Notes: generated by a model not told the origin, from the sequence alone. Shown: positions 18,766 through 27,811, counted from the stretch's first letter. The stretch is DNA of 64,000 bases from Bacteroidales bacterium (GCA_025210735.1 JAOARD010000061.1:62001-126000); one strand, 5' to 3'. Program-made: numbers and translations.

Positions 18766-19941
18766 CTATTCATCCAGATAATAGTAGGGTATTCCGTACA
18801 ATCCGTTTCTAAGATAAATGTTTACACTATTACCTTCTGTTGTATTATCATATGTTGATTTTGCTACTACAATGTCTTTATTATCTTCTTGAGAACCCCA
18901 TCTTTCAAGTTCTAGATAGTAGTGCGTTGTTTTGCCTGTGCTTATGTGTTTACCAATAACCTTTGCTTTGTATGTAGTTTCTGCAGATTTATCTAATATT
19001 ACGTTTGTTGATATAATTGTGCCATAGGTGTGTATAGCCAAAAATATTAGTGTTATAAAAATTGAGAGATAGGTTGAAGCAGTTTTAGTGTTAAAGTGTT
19101 TAATAGTACTTTTTACTATCAGAGTAGTGTATACAATCATTATTACAACAGCAGCCTGCCAGAAATTTGTATAATCTAACACATTAACATCAGTGAATAT
19201 CCGTAAGCCTAATAATAGTGATGGAACAAAGATTGTAGCGTGTATATTCGGGCGTGGAGATTTTGGTTTCTCATCTAATCTTATTAATCCTTTTGATGTT
19301 AAGTACATTGTTAGTCCAATTATTGGTAATAGTATGCAGATAGTGATCTGTATATTGTAATAATACGGAAAGGCAAACATTGATATACCTGCTATCCATG
19401 AAGCAATGTTTAAAACTTTTGTATGCTTTTTTACTCTTTGCAATTTACTATTACGCTCTGTATCATCTGTACCATAATCTTCATTATTTAGTATTTCCTT
19501 AATTTCAACGTCAGCCTCATTATCAAGTTGATTAAAATTTTGTATTGTCCACTCCTTTAATTCCCAAAATCTTTCTATATGACCGGCACTGGTCTTAATT
19601 GGTTTAGTTTTTTTGTCAACAGGTACGTATATAAGCAGGTTGTTTTCAAACTTATAACCTTTAATTTCTTTAAATTCCAGTATTCTGTTTGTGAATACAT
19701 TTATCTTTATAAATCGGTTGTTTTCAACAATTAATCTATTCTTTTTAGTATGAATTATTCCTATAACAGATCCAAAAATTAGTCCTACAAGAATCAGTGT
19801 TGCTATAAACGCATATAATAGATTAAAATTACTGCTTGTAAAATATAGTGAACCGAGAAATATAAATACACCTATCAATATTGAAAGAAAAACATAAACA
19901 AATATTCTGGATCCTTTAGGTTGTCTGTACTCTTTTTGCAT
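18766..19941 (-). CDS. Multi-pass membrane protein, unrecognised
   Basis: 391 residues. Two membrane helices near the N-terminus (about 10-30 and 37-60) are followed by a soluble PH-like stretch (about 65-150). Four more helices span roughly 170-320. A C-terminal extracytoplasmic tail (YKAKVIGKHISTGKTTHYYLE and on) resembles DUF3592-like beta domains. No catalytic motif is seen. It ends 35 nt before... the next downstream gene on the same strand (19977-20705 lies upstream by 35 nt), so the two are probably one transcript. Confidence 0.6.
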   Translation of the reverse strand: MQKEYRQPKGSRIFVYVFLSILIGVFIFLGSLYFTSSNFNLLYAFIATLILVGLIFGSVIGIIHTKKNRLIVENNRFIKINVFTNRILEFKEIKGYKFENNLLIYVPVDKKTKPIKTSAGHIERFWELKEWTIQNFNQLDNEADVEIKEILNNEDYGTDDTERNSKLQRVKKHTKVLNIASWIAGISMFAFPYYYNIQITICILLPIIGLTMYLTSKGLIRLDEKPKSPRPNIHATIFVPSLLLGLRIFTDVNVLDYTNFWQAAVVIMIVYTTLIVKSTIKHFNTKTASTYLSIFITLIFLAIHTYGTIISTNVILDKSAETTYKAKVIGKHISTGKTTHYYLELERWGSQEDNKDIVVAKSTYDNTTEGNSVNIYLRNGLYGIPYYYLDE

Positions 19942-19976
19942 ATATGATATGGTTATAATAGTTCTGGTGTATTTTT

Positions 19977-20705
19977 TTATATCTCTTTGATTGAATCTTC
20001 CGATAAATCGTAACTTATTAATACGAGTTTAAACTTTTTACCAGTCTCAGATATTAAGGTTGATTTCAAGCTAAGTAACCACTCTATTACTTCATTATCA
20101 GACCAAAACTCTTTTTGTACATTTATTGTTAATGAGTAAATGTCAGATTCTTTATTAACTCTTACAGACGTAACTATATCATCTGTAAAATATTCATACT
20201 CTGTTAATACATTACCAATAATATTTAAGTTGTTATTGCTAATCTCTCCTTCGTCATAGAATATCTCATGTTTTACTGCTCCGTACTCAAATTTTTCTCC
20301 CGGGAATACTGGTTCAGAAAATGCTATCGTAAAAAGAATAGCTACATTAATAATTAAGCCGATAACTGTAATACCAAAAACACTCCAGTTGGATACTTTA
20401 TTATTAGAATCGGTTATTTGTGTATTAATATTACGTGCAAAGTATTTATTGTATATTAAATAAACAACTCCAGTGTATAATACTGTAAATGCAATATTTG
20501 GAATACGATCAAGTATCTCTTCCGGAATCTTAACTATACCATATATTAATGCAATTGTAAATATAAATGTAAGAATTAAAGACCAAATTGCTTTTTTATC
20601 ATCACCAAGTTGTTTGAAATTCTTGTATAGTAATATGCCAGAAGGTATTGGTCCGCCAAAGAATGTAGCAACATAAATCTGTTTTTCGCTAAAGAATTTT
20701 TTCAT
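19977..20705 (-). CDS. Membrane protein, unrecognised, behind leader repeat C
   Basis: 242 residues with four hydrophobic segments in the first 135 residues, then an approximately 100-residue soluble C-terminal domain. The N-terminus (FSEKQIYVATFFGGPIPSG, then a KNFKQLG motif) resembles small Bacteroidota membrane proteins whose role is unknown. Its ATG overlaps the TGA of the leader ORF in repeat copy C. It is probably co-transcribed with the 18766-19941 membrane protein. Confidence 0.65.
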   Translation of the reverse strand: MKKFFSEKQIYVATFFGGPIPSGILLYKNFKQLGDDKKAIWSLILTFIFTIALIYGIVKIPEEILDRIPNIAFTVLYTGVVYLIYNKYFARNINTQITDSNNKVSNWSVFGITVIGLIINVAILFTIAFSEPVFPGEKFEYGAVKHEIFYDEGEISNNNLNIIGNVLTEYEYFTDDIVTSVRVNKESDIYSLTINVQKEFWSDNEVIEWLLSLKSTLISETGKKFKLVLISYDLSEDSIKEI

Positions 20706-20796
20706 ATGTCTAAATTTGTTTTTTCATTTTTTAGATGGAACTCGCGTTTACAATTATCTCTGTGTGTGAGAAAATAGTTGCTCATGTTAATTTCAT
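20702..20796 (-). repeat. Leader repeat, copy C
   Basis: A 91-bp unit before the ATG at 20705. The first ATG (20796) meets an early TGA because of a 1-nt loss. The second ATG (20785) opens a 27-residue ORF with LTHRDN and REFHLKNEK. It ends at TGA 20704-20702, overlapping the gene start as ATGA. Sequence is the most diverged of the intact copies, yet the coupling geometry is kept. Confidence 0.75.
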
Positions 20797-20981
20797 CTTT
20801 ATAAATCTTTTAAAGCTTCTTCCAACATAACAACTCATAGATAATGGCGTTCCTGTCTTTAGAAATAGACTTAATGGATGTGTACCATTAATAAATTAAT
20901 TTTATGTGTATGTTCCGAAGTTGAAAGTAGGGGCAAATATACAAATATTAAGGATGAGTGCAACGGTATTGTAGTAGTGTG

Positions 20982-21014
20982 ACATGTTATTATACTATTT
21001 ATTTAGTAACATGT
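20982..21014 (-). terminator. Hairpin downstream of the TfoX-like gene
   Basis: Stem ACATGTTA (20982-20989) and TAACATGT (21007-21014), 8 bp, just after the stop of the minus-strand gene at 21023. No T tract follows, so a terminator role is weakly supported. Confidence 0.35.
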
Positions 21015-21022
21015 TGGGGTAA

Positions 21023-21346
21023 CTATTTAGCTTCAAGAGACATTACATAATCATAACTTTCATTCAGGTATAGAGCAAGATTGTCAAGATCTTTAAGCAT
21101 ATTGTCAGGAACAAGAACATAACCACGCATTACGGAGTTGTAGGATTTAAAAATTGTGCTGTTCCACTCATCAATATATCTTTTCTGAACCTCTTTTGAG
21201 AATCTTATGCCTATCTCACCATCTTTATTTAATAGAGAGAACATATGTCCGTTTGCTGAGGTATTAGGAACGGTTTTACCTTTTCTTTTGAATCTCGGAC
21301 ATTTTGATACCAGTTCGTCGTATATTTTTAATCTCTCTTCCCACAT
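21023..21346 (-). CDS. TfoX N-terminal-domain-like protein
   Basis: 107 residues. The pattern NGHMFSLLNKDGEIGIRFS, then a variable loop and MRGYVLVPDNML, followed by a leucine-rich helix ending in SYDYVMSLE, fits the TfoX N-terminal-domain fold family (small alpha/beta proteins often of unknown role). In TfoX itself this domain accompanies competence control, but stand-alone members have no proven function. The gene is flanked by hairpins on both sides. Confidence 0.7.
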   Translation of the reverse strand: MWEERLKIYDELVSKCPRFKRKGKTVPNTSANGHMFSLLNKDGEIGIRFSKEVQKRYIDEWNSTIFKSYNSVMRGYVLVPDNMLKDLDNLALYLNESYDYVMSLEAK

Positions 21347-21401
21347 GGCGTTATAGTTTTCAGATTTATATATTATATCAAATATACCAAATTTGTTTTA
21401 T

Positions 21402-21443
21402 ATGTTACTATTGGTTATACTAACTATAAACCAATAGTAACAT
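21402..21443. terminator. Long perfect hairpin without T tract
   Basis: A 15-bp perfect inverted repeat (ATGTTACTATTGGTT at 21402-21416 and AACCAATAGTAACAT at 21429-21443) with a 12-nt AT loop. It lies 20 nt after the stop of 21464-21826 and 55 bp before the start of 21023-21346, so it could end the first transcript or protect its 3' end. No T run is present. Confidence 0.5.
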
Positions 21444-21463
21444 ACTACAGGTTTATAAGTTAA

Positions 21464-21826
21464 CTATAACGATCTGGCAATACCTCGTATAAATTGTATG
21501 GCTCCGAATATAATAGCACCATAAGCAACAACATATCTGCCACCACCGCTACTTGCCGAAGAGTATGTTACTGTTGTTACAATAATACCACCAAATAACC
21601 ATAGTGCTCCAAATAACATATCTTTACTACCACGTCCTTTTTTAGCTCTTCTGATTTGCTGTTCTAAATTATCAACAACTATAGTTGCACTTTCGTTGTC
21701 AAGGCCTTGTGTTATAAGAGCTTTTTTTGTCTCAACTGAGCTCATACCTTTTTTTACCATAAGATCTGCCGCAAACTCGTAAATCTGATTAACAGCCTCT
21801 TCTTGTTCTTTGTTTTGATCACTCAT
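21464..21826 (-). CDS. Small membrane protein with N-terminal helical domain
   Basis: 120 residues. The first 65 are polar and helical (two short repeats ending KKGMSSVETKKALITQGLD). A basic linker (RRAKKGRGSK) follows, then two membrane helices with a glycine-serine turn (SSASSGGGRY). The layout matches small DUF-type proteins with cytoplasmic UBA-like helices, but I do not recognise a specific family. Confidence 0.6.
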   Translation of the reverse strand: MSDQNKEQEEAVNQIYEFAADLMVKKGMSSVETKKALITQGLDNESATIVVDNLEQQIRRAKKGRGSKDMLFGALWLFGGIIVTTVTYSSASSGGGRYVVAYGAIIFGAIQFIRGIARSL

Positions 21827-22118
21827 AACAGTTTAGTTTATTAGTTTAGATAAAACGTTTTATTCCGGTACCAGTTTGTCAAACTGTGTAAATCCGACTT
21901 AACCAAATAAAACCATCTATATATAAGTTATATAGATTAAACCAGGAATTTATAGCTTTTTTGTCAGGAGAAGTTTTAACAACAATTCTGAACTATTCAT
22001 AGGTTTTAGGTTTTGTTAGTTAGGACATCAAAGATAAATAAATATACCCAACAATAGTTGATTTTAACTATTAGTTTTAGTTAATGTGGTAGATATGTGT
22101 TGTGTACAATAAATTTTA
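21827..22118. other. Gene-free AT-rich stretch
   Basis: 292 bp between two minus-strand genes. It should carry the promoter of 21464-21826 and the 3' end of the flotillin-like gene. No small ORF, hairpin or clear -7 box stands out to me. Confidence 0.4.
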
Positions 22119-22505
22119 TCATTCATACAGATTCTCTTTTGCTAAATCAATTAGATCAATACCATTTAAATCTGCCTTACAAGCTTTTTCAAAAGTAATG
22201 TTAAGGTTGTTCTCTTTAGCAAAGATTAACCCGTTGGTAACATTTATTATATTACCATTTGCCAGATAGTGTGCCTCCAGATCCTCTAATTCAATATCAA
22301 TCCGGGCATTATATAATTGTATCTTACAATTAACAATGTCTTGTACAGGTACTTTCTTTAGTCTCATATTAGACAATCTGAGAAGAGGTATTTCAACTCC
22401 TGCAAGCTTGGCAGAGGAGTAACTTCCTATAGGAAAAAAATAGAATATTATTAGCAGGAGTATTATGCCCGCAGGTATTGTAAGTAATATACCAATAATG
22501 CTCAT
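22119..22505 (-). CDS. Truncated flotillin-like FloA (N-terminal part only)
   Basis: 128 residues. An N-terminal membrane segment is followed by blocks that match the first third of FloA (YqfA): S-Y-S-S-A-K-L-A-G-V, MRLKKVPVQDIVNCKI, LEAHYLANGNIINVTNGLIFA and ITFEKACKADLNGIDLIDLA. FloA proteins are about 330 residues, and everything after this point (the bulk of the SPFH region and the helical tail) is absent. It is 6 nt from a paralogue of the same truncated form. FloA organises membrane microdomains; a short form might cap or compete, which is speculation. Confidence 0.8.
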   Translation of the reverse strand: MSIIGILLTIPAGIILLLIIFYFFPIGSYSSAKLAGVEIPLLRLSNMRLKKVPVQDIVNCKIQLYNARIDIELEDLEAHYLANGNIINVTNGLIFAKENNLNITFEKACKADLNGIDLIDLAKENLYE

Positions 22506-22511
22506 GAGTAA

Positions 22512-22898
22512 TTATATTTGTTTCTTATTCTTTGCTAATTCAACTAAATCAATGTCATTTAAGTCTGCCTTACATGCTTTTTCAAATGTAAGGTTAAGAC
22601 CATTCCTTTTAGCATAGATTATTCCATTTACCACATTATCAAGATTACGACCAGCATGGTAATGTTTCTCAAGGCTGTTTATGTTAGTATACATCCCTAT
22701 TTTGTGGAGATGTATTTTACTGTTTACAACATCGGTAACAGGAGCTTTTCTCAGTTTTATAGCTATTAGCTCAAACAGATTAATATCAACACCAGCAAAT
22801 TTGGCACTCAGGTATAACCTTACAGGAAGTGAATATAATATTATTGCGAATAGTATTGTTGATGCAATAACTACTATAGTAAGATATGTGGAGTTCAT
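22512..22898 (-). CDS. Truncated flotillin-like FloA (N-terminal part only), paralogue
   Basis: The ATG at 22898 is preferred because it places the membrane helix at the N-terminus; an ORF extension upstream has no support. The product shares LSAKFAGVDI, IKLRKAPVTDVVNSKI, LEKHYHAGRNLDNVVNGIIYAKRN and TFEKACKADLNDIDLVELA with its neighbour and with FloA. It also stops at the same point. The identical end point in both copies argues for a stable short family rather than random decay. Confidence 0.78.
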   Translation of the reverse strand: MNSTYLTIVVIASTILFAIILYSLPVRLYLSAKFAGVDINLFELIAIKLRKAPVTDVVNSKIHLHKIGMYTNINSLEKHYHAGRNLDNVVNGIIYAKRNGLNLTFEKACKADLNDIDLVELAKNKKQI

Positions 22899-23017
22899 TA
22901 TGAAATATATCTGATAATTTAAATGTCCAATAAGTAAATTGGGGTTAACAATTACGCACAAAAGTAATTAAACAATCAGATATTTCAATCTAAAAAAGGT
23001 AAACGGTGTATGCTTTC

Positions 23018-23746
23018 TTAGTACTCATATAGTATCTCTTTTCCTGAAATATTAAGGATCACCTTATTAGTATTGTCTATTTGCAGAGCTTCTATATTAA
23101 ATGTAAGCTCTTTTGATGGTACAGCAGTGCACTCTTCTGTGTTTTTTAGCGATAGCCTGAGTGTTCTCTTGTTTGGATCAGACTCTGCAATTACTCCTGA
23201 ATCTATCAGTTTTACTATCCATGTATTACCGTCGCAACCGCTTGCATTAAATTTAACCCTTAAGCAGTTGTCCTCTATTCTTATATAATCTATTGTAAGA
23301 GGGTCTTTTGGTGCGTTCTGATACTCTGTTTCGCTTATTATAACATCCATATCGCAACCTGATGGGTTTTTGAAAACCTGCTGATAGTCAATAAATATCT
23401 TCTCACATTCACCTTCAGATATTGTAAACATTCCGTTTATATCTTTAGTGAATTCAGCTCCCTCTTTTGGTCTTATCTCTATTTTATATACATGCATACC
23501 AGTTACCAGTTCTGTTGTAAGATTTGATTGTTCCCCACAATCGGATATTGAACTTGTTGGACTGTTTAACACACCAATACTTTTATTATCTATAAATATA
23601 GTTGCAGTTGATAAGCAGTTTATGATATCGTAGTTTGCTCCGAATGTTACATAACCTGTTTTTTTATCATCGTTATCGTTACAAGCGCTGAGTATAATAA
23701 TAGCCAGCAGGAGCGATATAATGTTGTTTGTATATTTAAGTTTCAT
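23018..23746 (-). CDS. Lipoprotein, unrecognised
   Basis: 242 residues with lipobox ILSAC followed by an Asp-rich linker (NDNDDKK), as in many Bacteroidota surface lipoproteins. The mature part looks like two beta-sandwich modules (about 30-120 and 130-240), each with several cysteines. In the first, the TIFIDNKSIGVL block recalls PEGA-like small domains. No catalytic motif is visible. Confidence 0.65.
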   Translation of the reverse strand: MKLKYTNNIISLLLAIIILSACNDNDDKKTGYVTFGANYDIINCLSTATIFIDNKSIGVLNSPTSSISDCGEQSNLTTELVTGMHVYKIEIRPKEGAEFTKDINGMFTISEGECEKIFIDYQQVFKNPSGCDMDVIISETEYQNAPKDPLTIDYIRIEDNCLRVKFNASGCDGNTWIVKLIDSGVIAESDPNKRTLRLSLKNTEECTAVPSKELTFNIEALQIDNTNKVILNISGKEILYEY

Positions 23747-23816
23747 AACGTATTGTCTGTTTATTTATACAGAAATATACAAAATTTAAGATGTTAAAAC
23801 AAATAGTAGAATAGGG

Positions 23817-24227
23817 TTAATTCTCTAACTCTTTTGTTATTACAGGGTCAGAACCACCAATTAAACTCAGACACATTCCCATTCCAACAACCAAATATTC
23901 ATCATAATCCTCTAATTCAAATTCTCCAAAACCAAATCCATCTCTCTTTTTTTCCTGATCAAACCAACCTCCGCTTTTTACTCTTCTTAGCCATCCACCA
24001 GAGTTATTATACCAGAAATCTAACAGATGTCCTTCATCCAGTACACGGAATCCTCGTACATCTTCAAAAACCAGAGATACAGTGTTGTTTGGGTTCATAA
24101 ATTCCAGTTGTACCTCCAACGTCAAGAGGTTATAATTAATACCAACCAATTGAGGAATCTCATTATATTTATCAGTTATTTTTAGTTCTTCTGTAACCGG
24201 ATAGTTGTCAGTATTATTTTTTTCCAT
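23817..24227 (-). CDS. Small acidic cytoplasmic protein, unrecognised
   Basis: 136 residues, no signal peptide, strongly acidic and aromatic (GHLLDFWYNNSGGWLRRVKSGGWFDQE, abbreviated here, spans about 72-95). The size, acidity and setting among other small single genes would fit a polymorphic-toxin immunity protein, but I see no defining motif and keep it as hypothetical. Confidence 0.55.
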   Translation of the reverse strand: MEKNNTDNYPVTEELKITDKYNEIPQLVGINYNLLTLEVQLEFMNPNNTVSLVFEDVRGFRVLDEGHLLDFWYNNSGGWLRRVKSGGWFDQEKKRDGFGFGEFELEDYDEYLVVGMGMCLSLIGGSDPVITKELEN

Positions 24228-24254
24228 AAAATTGTATTTATCTGGAGTATATAT

Positions 24255-24848
24255 TTATAATATGTTTTTTATATCATTAAATGTGAATGTGAACCTCTGT
24301 TTATCTTGGTAATATCTGCTGCTATCTCTGTAGGTTTTTTCAATCATATTGTGTAACCTATTGTACAACTCTTTTTTTTGATCAGTATTGTAATTACTCC
24401 TTTTTATTCGGTTTCTGTATATAATTCTAAGCAAACAACTCTTATATTGGTTAAATGTTGGGGTGTGATTGTAGTTTATACTAAGAAAATGGTAAGAATG
24501 ATATCTTTTTACCTCAATAGTATCAGTTATAGTGTACTCATCATTAGCTGTAGATATGGTTATAAAATGTTTACCCTTAGTCAGGTTTATCATTGGGTTT
24601 GTAAAGTCTGCCTCTGTAATACTATCTGTTTGATATACAGTTTTGTTGTTAATTGATATTTTTACAGATGGATTCTCACGATCTTCTGAGTCATCAAAAA
24701 GATTAATATAAGTGTTTTCGTGAGGTTTCATAAACGGAAAGGTTGATGAGTAGGCAAAAAATAAAATAACAGTTACACCGGTCATGAGTAGAAGGAATAT
24801 AAAATTGTTACTGTTTTTACGGTGTTTTGGTTTGAATAATCGTTTCAT
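24255..24848 (-). CDS. Single-pass membrane protein, unrecognised
   Basis: 197 residues. A basic N-terminus (KRLFKPKHRKNS) precedes one membrane helix (about 14-33). The rest should face the periplasm, with an Ig/PEGA-like beta stretch (VKISINNKTVYQTDSI, ITISTANDEYTITDTIEV) and a charged helical tail. It lies 27 nt upstream of 23817-24227 and may share its transcript. Confidence 0.6.
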   Translation of the reverse strand: MKRLFKPKHRKNSNNFIFLLLMTGVTVILFFAYSSTFPFMKPHENTYINLFDDSEDRENPSVKISINNKTVYQTDSITEADFTNPMINLTKGKHFITISTANDEYTITDTIEVKRYHSYHFLSINYNHTPTFNQYKSCLLRIIYRNRIKRSNYNTDQKKELYNRLHNMIEKTYRDSSRYYQDKQRFTFTFNDIKNIL

Positions 24849-25016
24849 ACTTGTAGTATATTTTATTTATTTATCAATAAATATGCCACTAAAACCTTCT
24901 GCAATCATATGAAGGGTAGGGGTGTGTTAAGGGATTGATAATCTATTTGTTTAATGTGTTTTAATGCTTTGGTGTTTTGATTGAAATCAATGTGTTTTTT
25001 CTTCTGATATATTGTT

Positions 25017-25379
25017 CTATCTGTATGCAATCAATCTGAGTTTGTTATCGTCAGAATCAATCATAAACTCGCCTAAATCATTGATTATTCTTTTGATAGT
25101 GTCAATATCTTGTGTGTGGATTTTATCGAATTTACGAGTTACTCTTTTATTATAGGTTAGCTTGTAGTTTTTCGGAAATTCAATCCACTCAATCTCTTTG
25201 TACAGAATTGGCTCGATAAAGAATGGCTTAAAGTCAGCAGAATCAAAAGTTGTGTATCTTATGCAATCGCTATTAATTAGCTTGTAGTTTACATAAATAA
25301 CGTTTAGTTCGTCAGTTAATACTTCAATAAGTTTGTGCCATTTAGTGTTATTCATAAATGAGGAGAATATTTCTTGCAT
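25017..25379 (-). CDS. Small cytoplasmic protein, possibly DUF6678-like
   Basis: 120 residues without export signal. The N-terminal MNNTKWHKLIEVL and the central YKEIEWIEF recall the DUF6678 family, in which an N-terminal TKW and a later IEW(L/V)E(I/F) are conserved. Function of that family is unknown. The assignment is from memory of motifs and is tentative. Confidence 0.5.
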   Translation of the reverse strand: MQEIFSSFMNNTKWHKLIEVLTDELNVIYVNYKLINSDCIRYTTFDSADFKPFFIEPILYKEIEWIEFPKNYKLTYNKRVTRKFDKIHTQDIDTIKRIINDLGEFMIDSDDNKLRLIAYR

Positions 25380-25477
25380 AAATATATATCTGTGTTAATT
25401 AAAAAAAACTCCCAATATATTTGAGAGGTTGGTAGTTATTAAACTAAAATGATGTTTATTATTTTATATCTGTAGTA

Positions 25478-26023
25478 CTATTTATTCTTTAATGATTCTA
25501 CCATATTATCAATCTCCTTTTCTGTGAAATCTCCACTTATACTTACTTTTCCGCCAGAGATTGGAGTGTTAACTTTTGGGATAGTTACTATTTTGTTAGC
25601 TATTACTATAGCAATAGGTTTGCCAATGTTTTTTTTAGTTAGTAGGTGAAATTTTTTAGCGCCTTCTTGAGTAAGAACAAGATTAATTTCATAGCTATCG
25701 TTATATTCGCTAATCTTCTTCTCTACCTCCGAAATATCTTCAGGTCTAATAGATGGTTTCTCCTCAAGTTTTATATCCTTATCAGAAGTATTATTGTTAT
25801 AATCAACTGTTGCATAGAATCCATTCTCTCTTTCAACCGGAATAGGTTTAAATTTTACAATGTTTTCGGTAGTTTCATCAATAACATCCTTAGTTATTAT
25901 TTCCGGGTCTATTCTTCCTATTTTGTCCATATTTCTGTTTCCACAGCTAATAACAGTTACAGATATTAACATTAAAGCGGTCATGTACAGAAGTTTGATT
26001 TTCTGGTTTGTTGGGCTTTTCAT
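25478..26023 (-). CDS. Lipoprotein with orphan SecD P1-head domain
   Basis: 181 residues. A lipobox leader (VISC) is followed by a linker. Residues 115-180 then carry a SecD/SecF P1-head subdomain: V-L-T-Q-E-G-A-K-K-F-H-x-L-T-x-x-N-I-G-K-P-I-A-I-V-I, then P-I-S-G-G-K-V-S-I-S-G-D-F-T and E-I-D-N-M-V-E-S-L. In SecD this domain helps release preproteins on the periplasmic side, but here it has no export channel. It could contact translocating proteins or the SecDF complex; that is inference. Confidence 0.8.
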   Translation of the reverse strand: MKSPTNQKIKLLYMTALMLISVTVISCGNRNMDKIGRIDPEIITKDVIDETTENIVKFKPIPVERENGFYATVDYNNNTSDKDIKLEEKPSIRPEDISEVEKKISEYNDSYEINLVLTQEGAKKFHLLTKKNIGKPIAIVIANKIVTIPKVNTPISGGKVSISGDFTEKEIDNMVESLKNK

Positions 26024-26115
26024 TTTGTATAGTTTTATTATGTCTATTTAAATTATCCGATGATTTGTGTACTTTGTTACAGTTTACCAAACCCGATATA
26101 TTTTAGATTTACGCT

Positions 26116-26169
26116 AAAACGGTTTAAAATTATCTTCACCATTAAAGTAAGACAAATTTAAACCGTTTT
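26116..26169 (-). terminator. Long hairpin downstream of the CruF-like gene
   Basis: A perfect 13-bp inverted repeat, AAAACGGTTTAAA (26116-26128) and TTTAAACCGTTTT (26157-26169), about 70 nt past the stop of the minus-strand gene 26237-27103. On that strand the stem ends in TTTT, compatible with a weak terminator. Confidence 0.5.
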
Positions 26170-26236
26170 TCTAAAAAAGTACCCTACAGATTGCAATAAA
26201 TTGTACACTATTTAAGCTGTTGAGATATGTATATAA

Positions 26237-27103
26237 TTATTTTTGGTTTGGTCTGTTATATAGATTGAAAAGTGCCAGTACAGATATAAATACCATTGTG
26301 AACAAAGCTATTAATGTACTGCTAAAATAGATGTCGGTAGTTAAAAACTCCTGCCCGGTATTTGATGTAACAACTCTTGCTTTGGCAAATAGTGCACCCC
26401 CAAGATATTCAGCTGCTATTGATAGATACATTAATATTGGTAGAACCCAATATTGTTTATTGTTCCAGTATAGTTGTTTTGTAGTTGTTGTTTTACTACT
26501 CAGTTTTTTTGCAAATATTATATAGAATGTAAATACACACAGATACCATCCCAGAAAATTTACAAACGGAATACCAAAATATTCACCACCATTTGTCCAT
26601 ATCCACATTTTTGTAATAGTTGCATTTACCGGGTCCATAGGCAAATCCCAGAAGACCATGATAAACGATGCTATAATTGGTAGTGTAAGTATTTCGCGTT
26701 TAGATATACTTGCATTGTCTTTATTAAACAGCGATGTTGTAATAACCCACGACAGATAACCTGTTGAAAAATATGCTGGCATAATAACAATTGGTACCAG
26801 CCATAATTTAGGCCCTAATACATCTGTATAGTGATAGTTTCCGAAAGGGAATCCGGTTAATACACTAATTGTTTCGTATGACCAGCTTACAATAGTAATC
26901 ATACAAAAAAAGTAGAGCATATTCTTCAGACCATATCTGTGTACCCCGTGTGTAAATGAGAACAGCGTTATTAGTACAACGCTTGCAGGGCCAAGCCAGG
27001 CTATTCCAGTAGCACCTTTTATAAAGTAAATTATTGCGTTTAAAACAACTAAAATGGTTCCTGTGGTAACCAGCTTCTTATTAACATCTTTTTCTTGTAT
27101 CAT
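26237..27103 (-). CDS. CruF-like carotenoid biosynthesis membrane protein
   Basis: 288 residues with seven or eight membrane helices. Hallmarks of the carotenoid biosynthesis/CruF family (PF04240 type) are visible: ETISVLTGFPFGNYHYTD, LGPKLWLVPI, an MVFWDLPMDPV motif with conserved acidic residues, and Y-F-G-I-P-x-x-N-F-x-G-W. Characterised members hydrate the end of acyclic carotenoids. No other carotenoid genes are visible here. A Crp-type regulator lies 63 nt upstream on the same strand. Confidence 0.82.
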   Translation of the reverse strand: MIQEKDVNKKLVTTGTILVVLNAIIYFIKGATGIAWLGPASVVLITLFSFTHGVHRYGLKNMLYFFCMITIVSWSYETISVLTGFPFGNYHYTDVLGPKLWLVPIVIMPAYFSTGYLSWVITTSLFNKDNASISKREILTLPIIASFIMVFWDLPMDPVNATITKMWIWTNGGEYFGIPFVNFLGWYLCVFTFYIIFAKKLSSKTTTTKQLYWNNKQYWVLPILMYLSIAAEYLGGALFAKARVVTSNTGQEFLTTDIYFSSTLIALFTMVFISVLALFNLYNRPNQK

Positions 27104-27166
27104 AATGTTTGGTTTTTATTATGTTACAAAATTAGATGTGACTGTGTTTCAAAAAAATGAATTAAT

Positions 27167-27748
27167 TCAAGAAAACATCTTTCGTTTTAACTTACTGTAC
27201 CATTCAGGAGTAACACCAATATAATCAGCTACCTCTTTAGATGGGAAATCTCTTATCAGCGAAGGATAGTTTTTCATAAGCCAGACAATTAAATCTTCTT
27301 TAGTGTATGATAGTTGTCTGGTTCTTATCATCTCACTAAAAAACAGATACTGCTCTATGTAACTATTGTAAAATTTGAAGAACGAGGGGTAACTCTTTAG
27401 TGATTTTTTAATGAAAGGGTATTGTATTTTCAGAACAGTAGCTTTAGTTGATGCCTGAAGCATATATTCTGATTTATCCTGATTAAAGAAGGAGTCTAAG
27501 CAGGTGATAAATGGTAAAAAATTATCGGATTGTAAGGCAATTGCTTTTTCTGATCCGTTAAGGGTGATTACTTTTCTTGCAATGCTACCATTGATAATAT
27601 AATATACCTGATTATTTGTATCTCCTAATCGGGTTAATATATCACCCTTTTTCAGATCAATTATTTCACAATTTTGTTCCAGTTCATTGTAAAATAATGT
27701 ACCAATATCATCCGGAAGGTGCGCTTTTAATATGTCATTAACTTTCAT
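27167..27748 (-). CDS. Crp/Fnr-type cyclic-nucleotide-domain regulator
   Basis: 193 residues. The N-terminal half is a cNMP-binding fold (CEIIDLKKGDILTRLGD, VYYIINGSIARKV). The C-terminus has a short HTH (FPSKEVADYIGVTPEWYSKLKRKMFS), as in the many Bacteroidota Crp-like proteins with a reduced DNA-binding domain. No cysteine cluster is present, so it is not an FNR iron-sulfur sensor. It is next to the CruF-like gene. Confidence 0.88.
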   Translation of the reverse strand: MKVNDILKAHLPDDIGTLFYNELEQNCEIIDLKKGDILTRLGDTNNQVYYIINGSIARKVITLNGSEKAIALQSDNFLPFITCLDSFFNQDKSEYMLQASTKATVLKIQYPFIKKSLKSYPSFFKFYNSYIEQYLFFSEMIRTRQLSYTKEDLIVWLMKNYPSLIRDFPSKEVADYIGVTPEWYSKLKRKMFS

Positions 27749-27811
27749 TAGGTCTTTAGTTTATCTTTAATATAAAGATAGTGCTAAAATGAGTTTAAAG
27801 CCAGATGTTTT

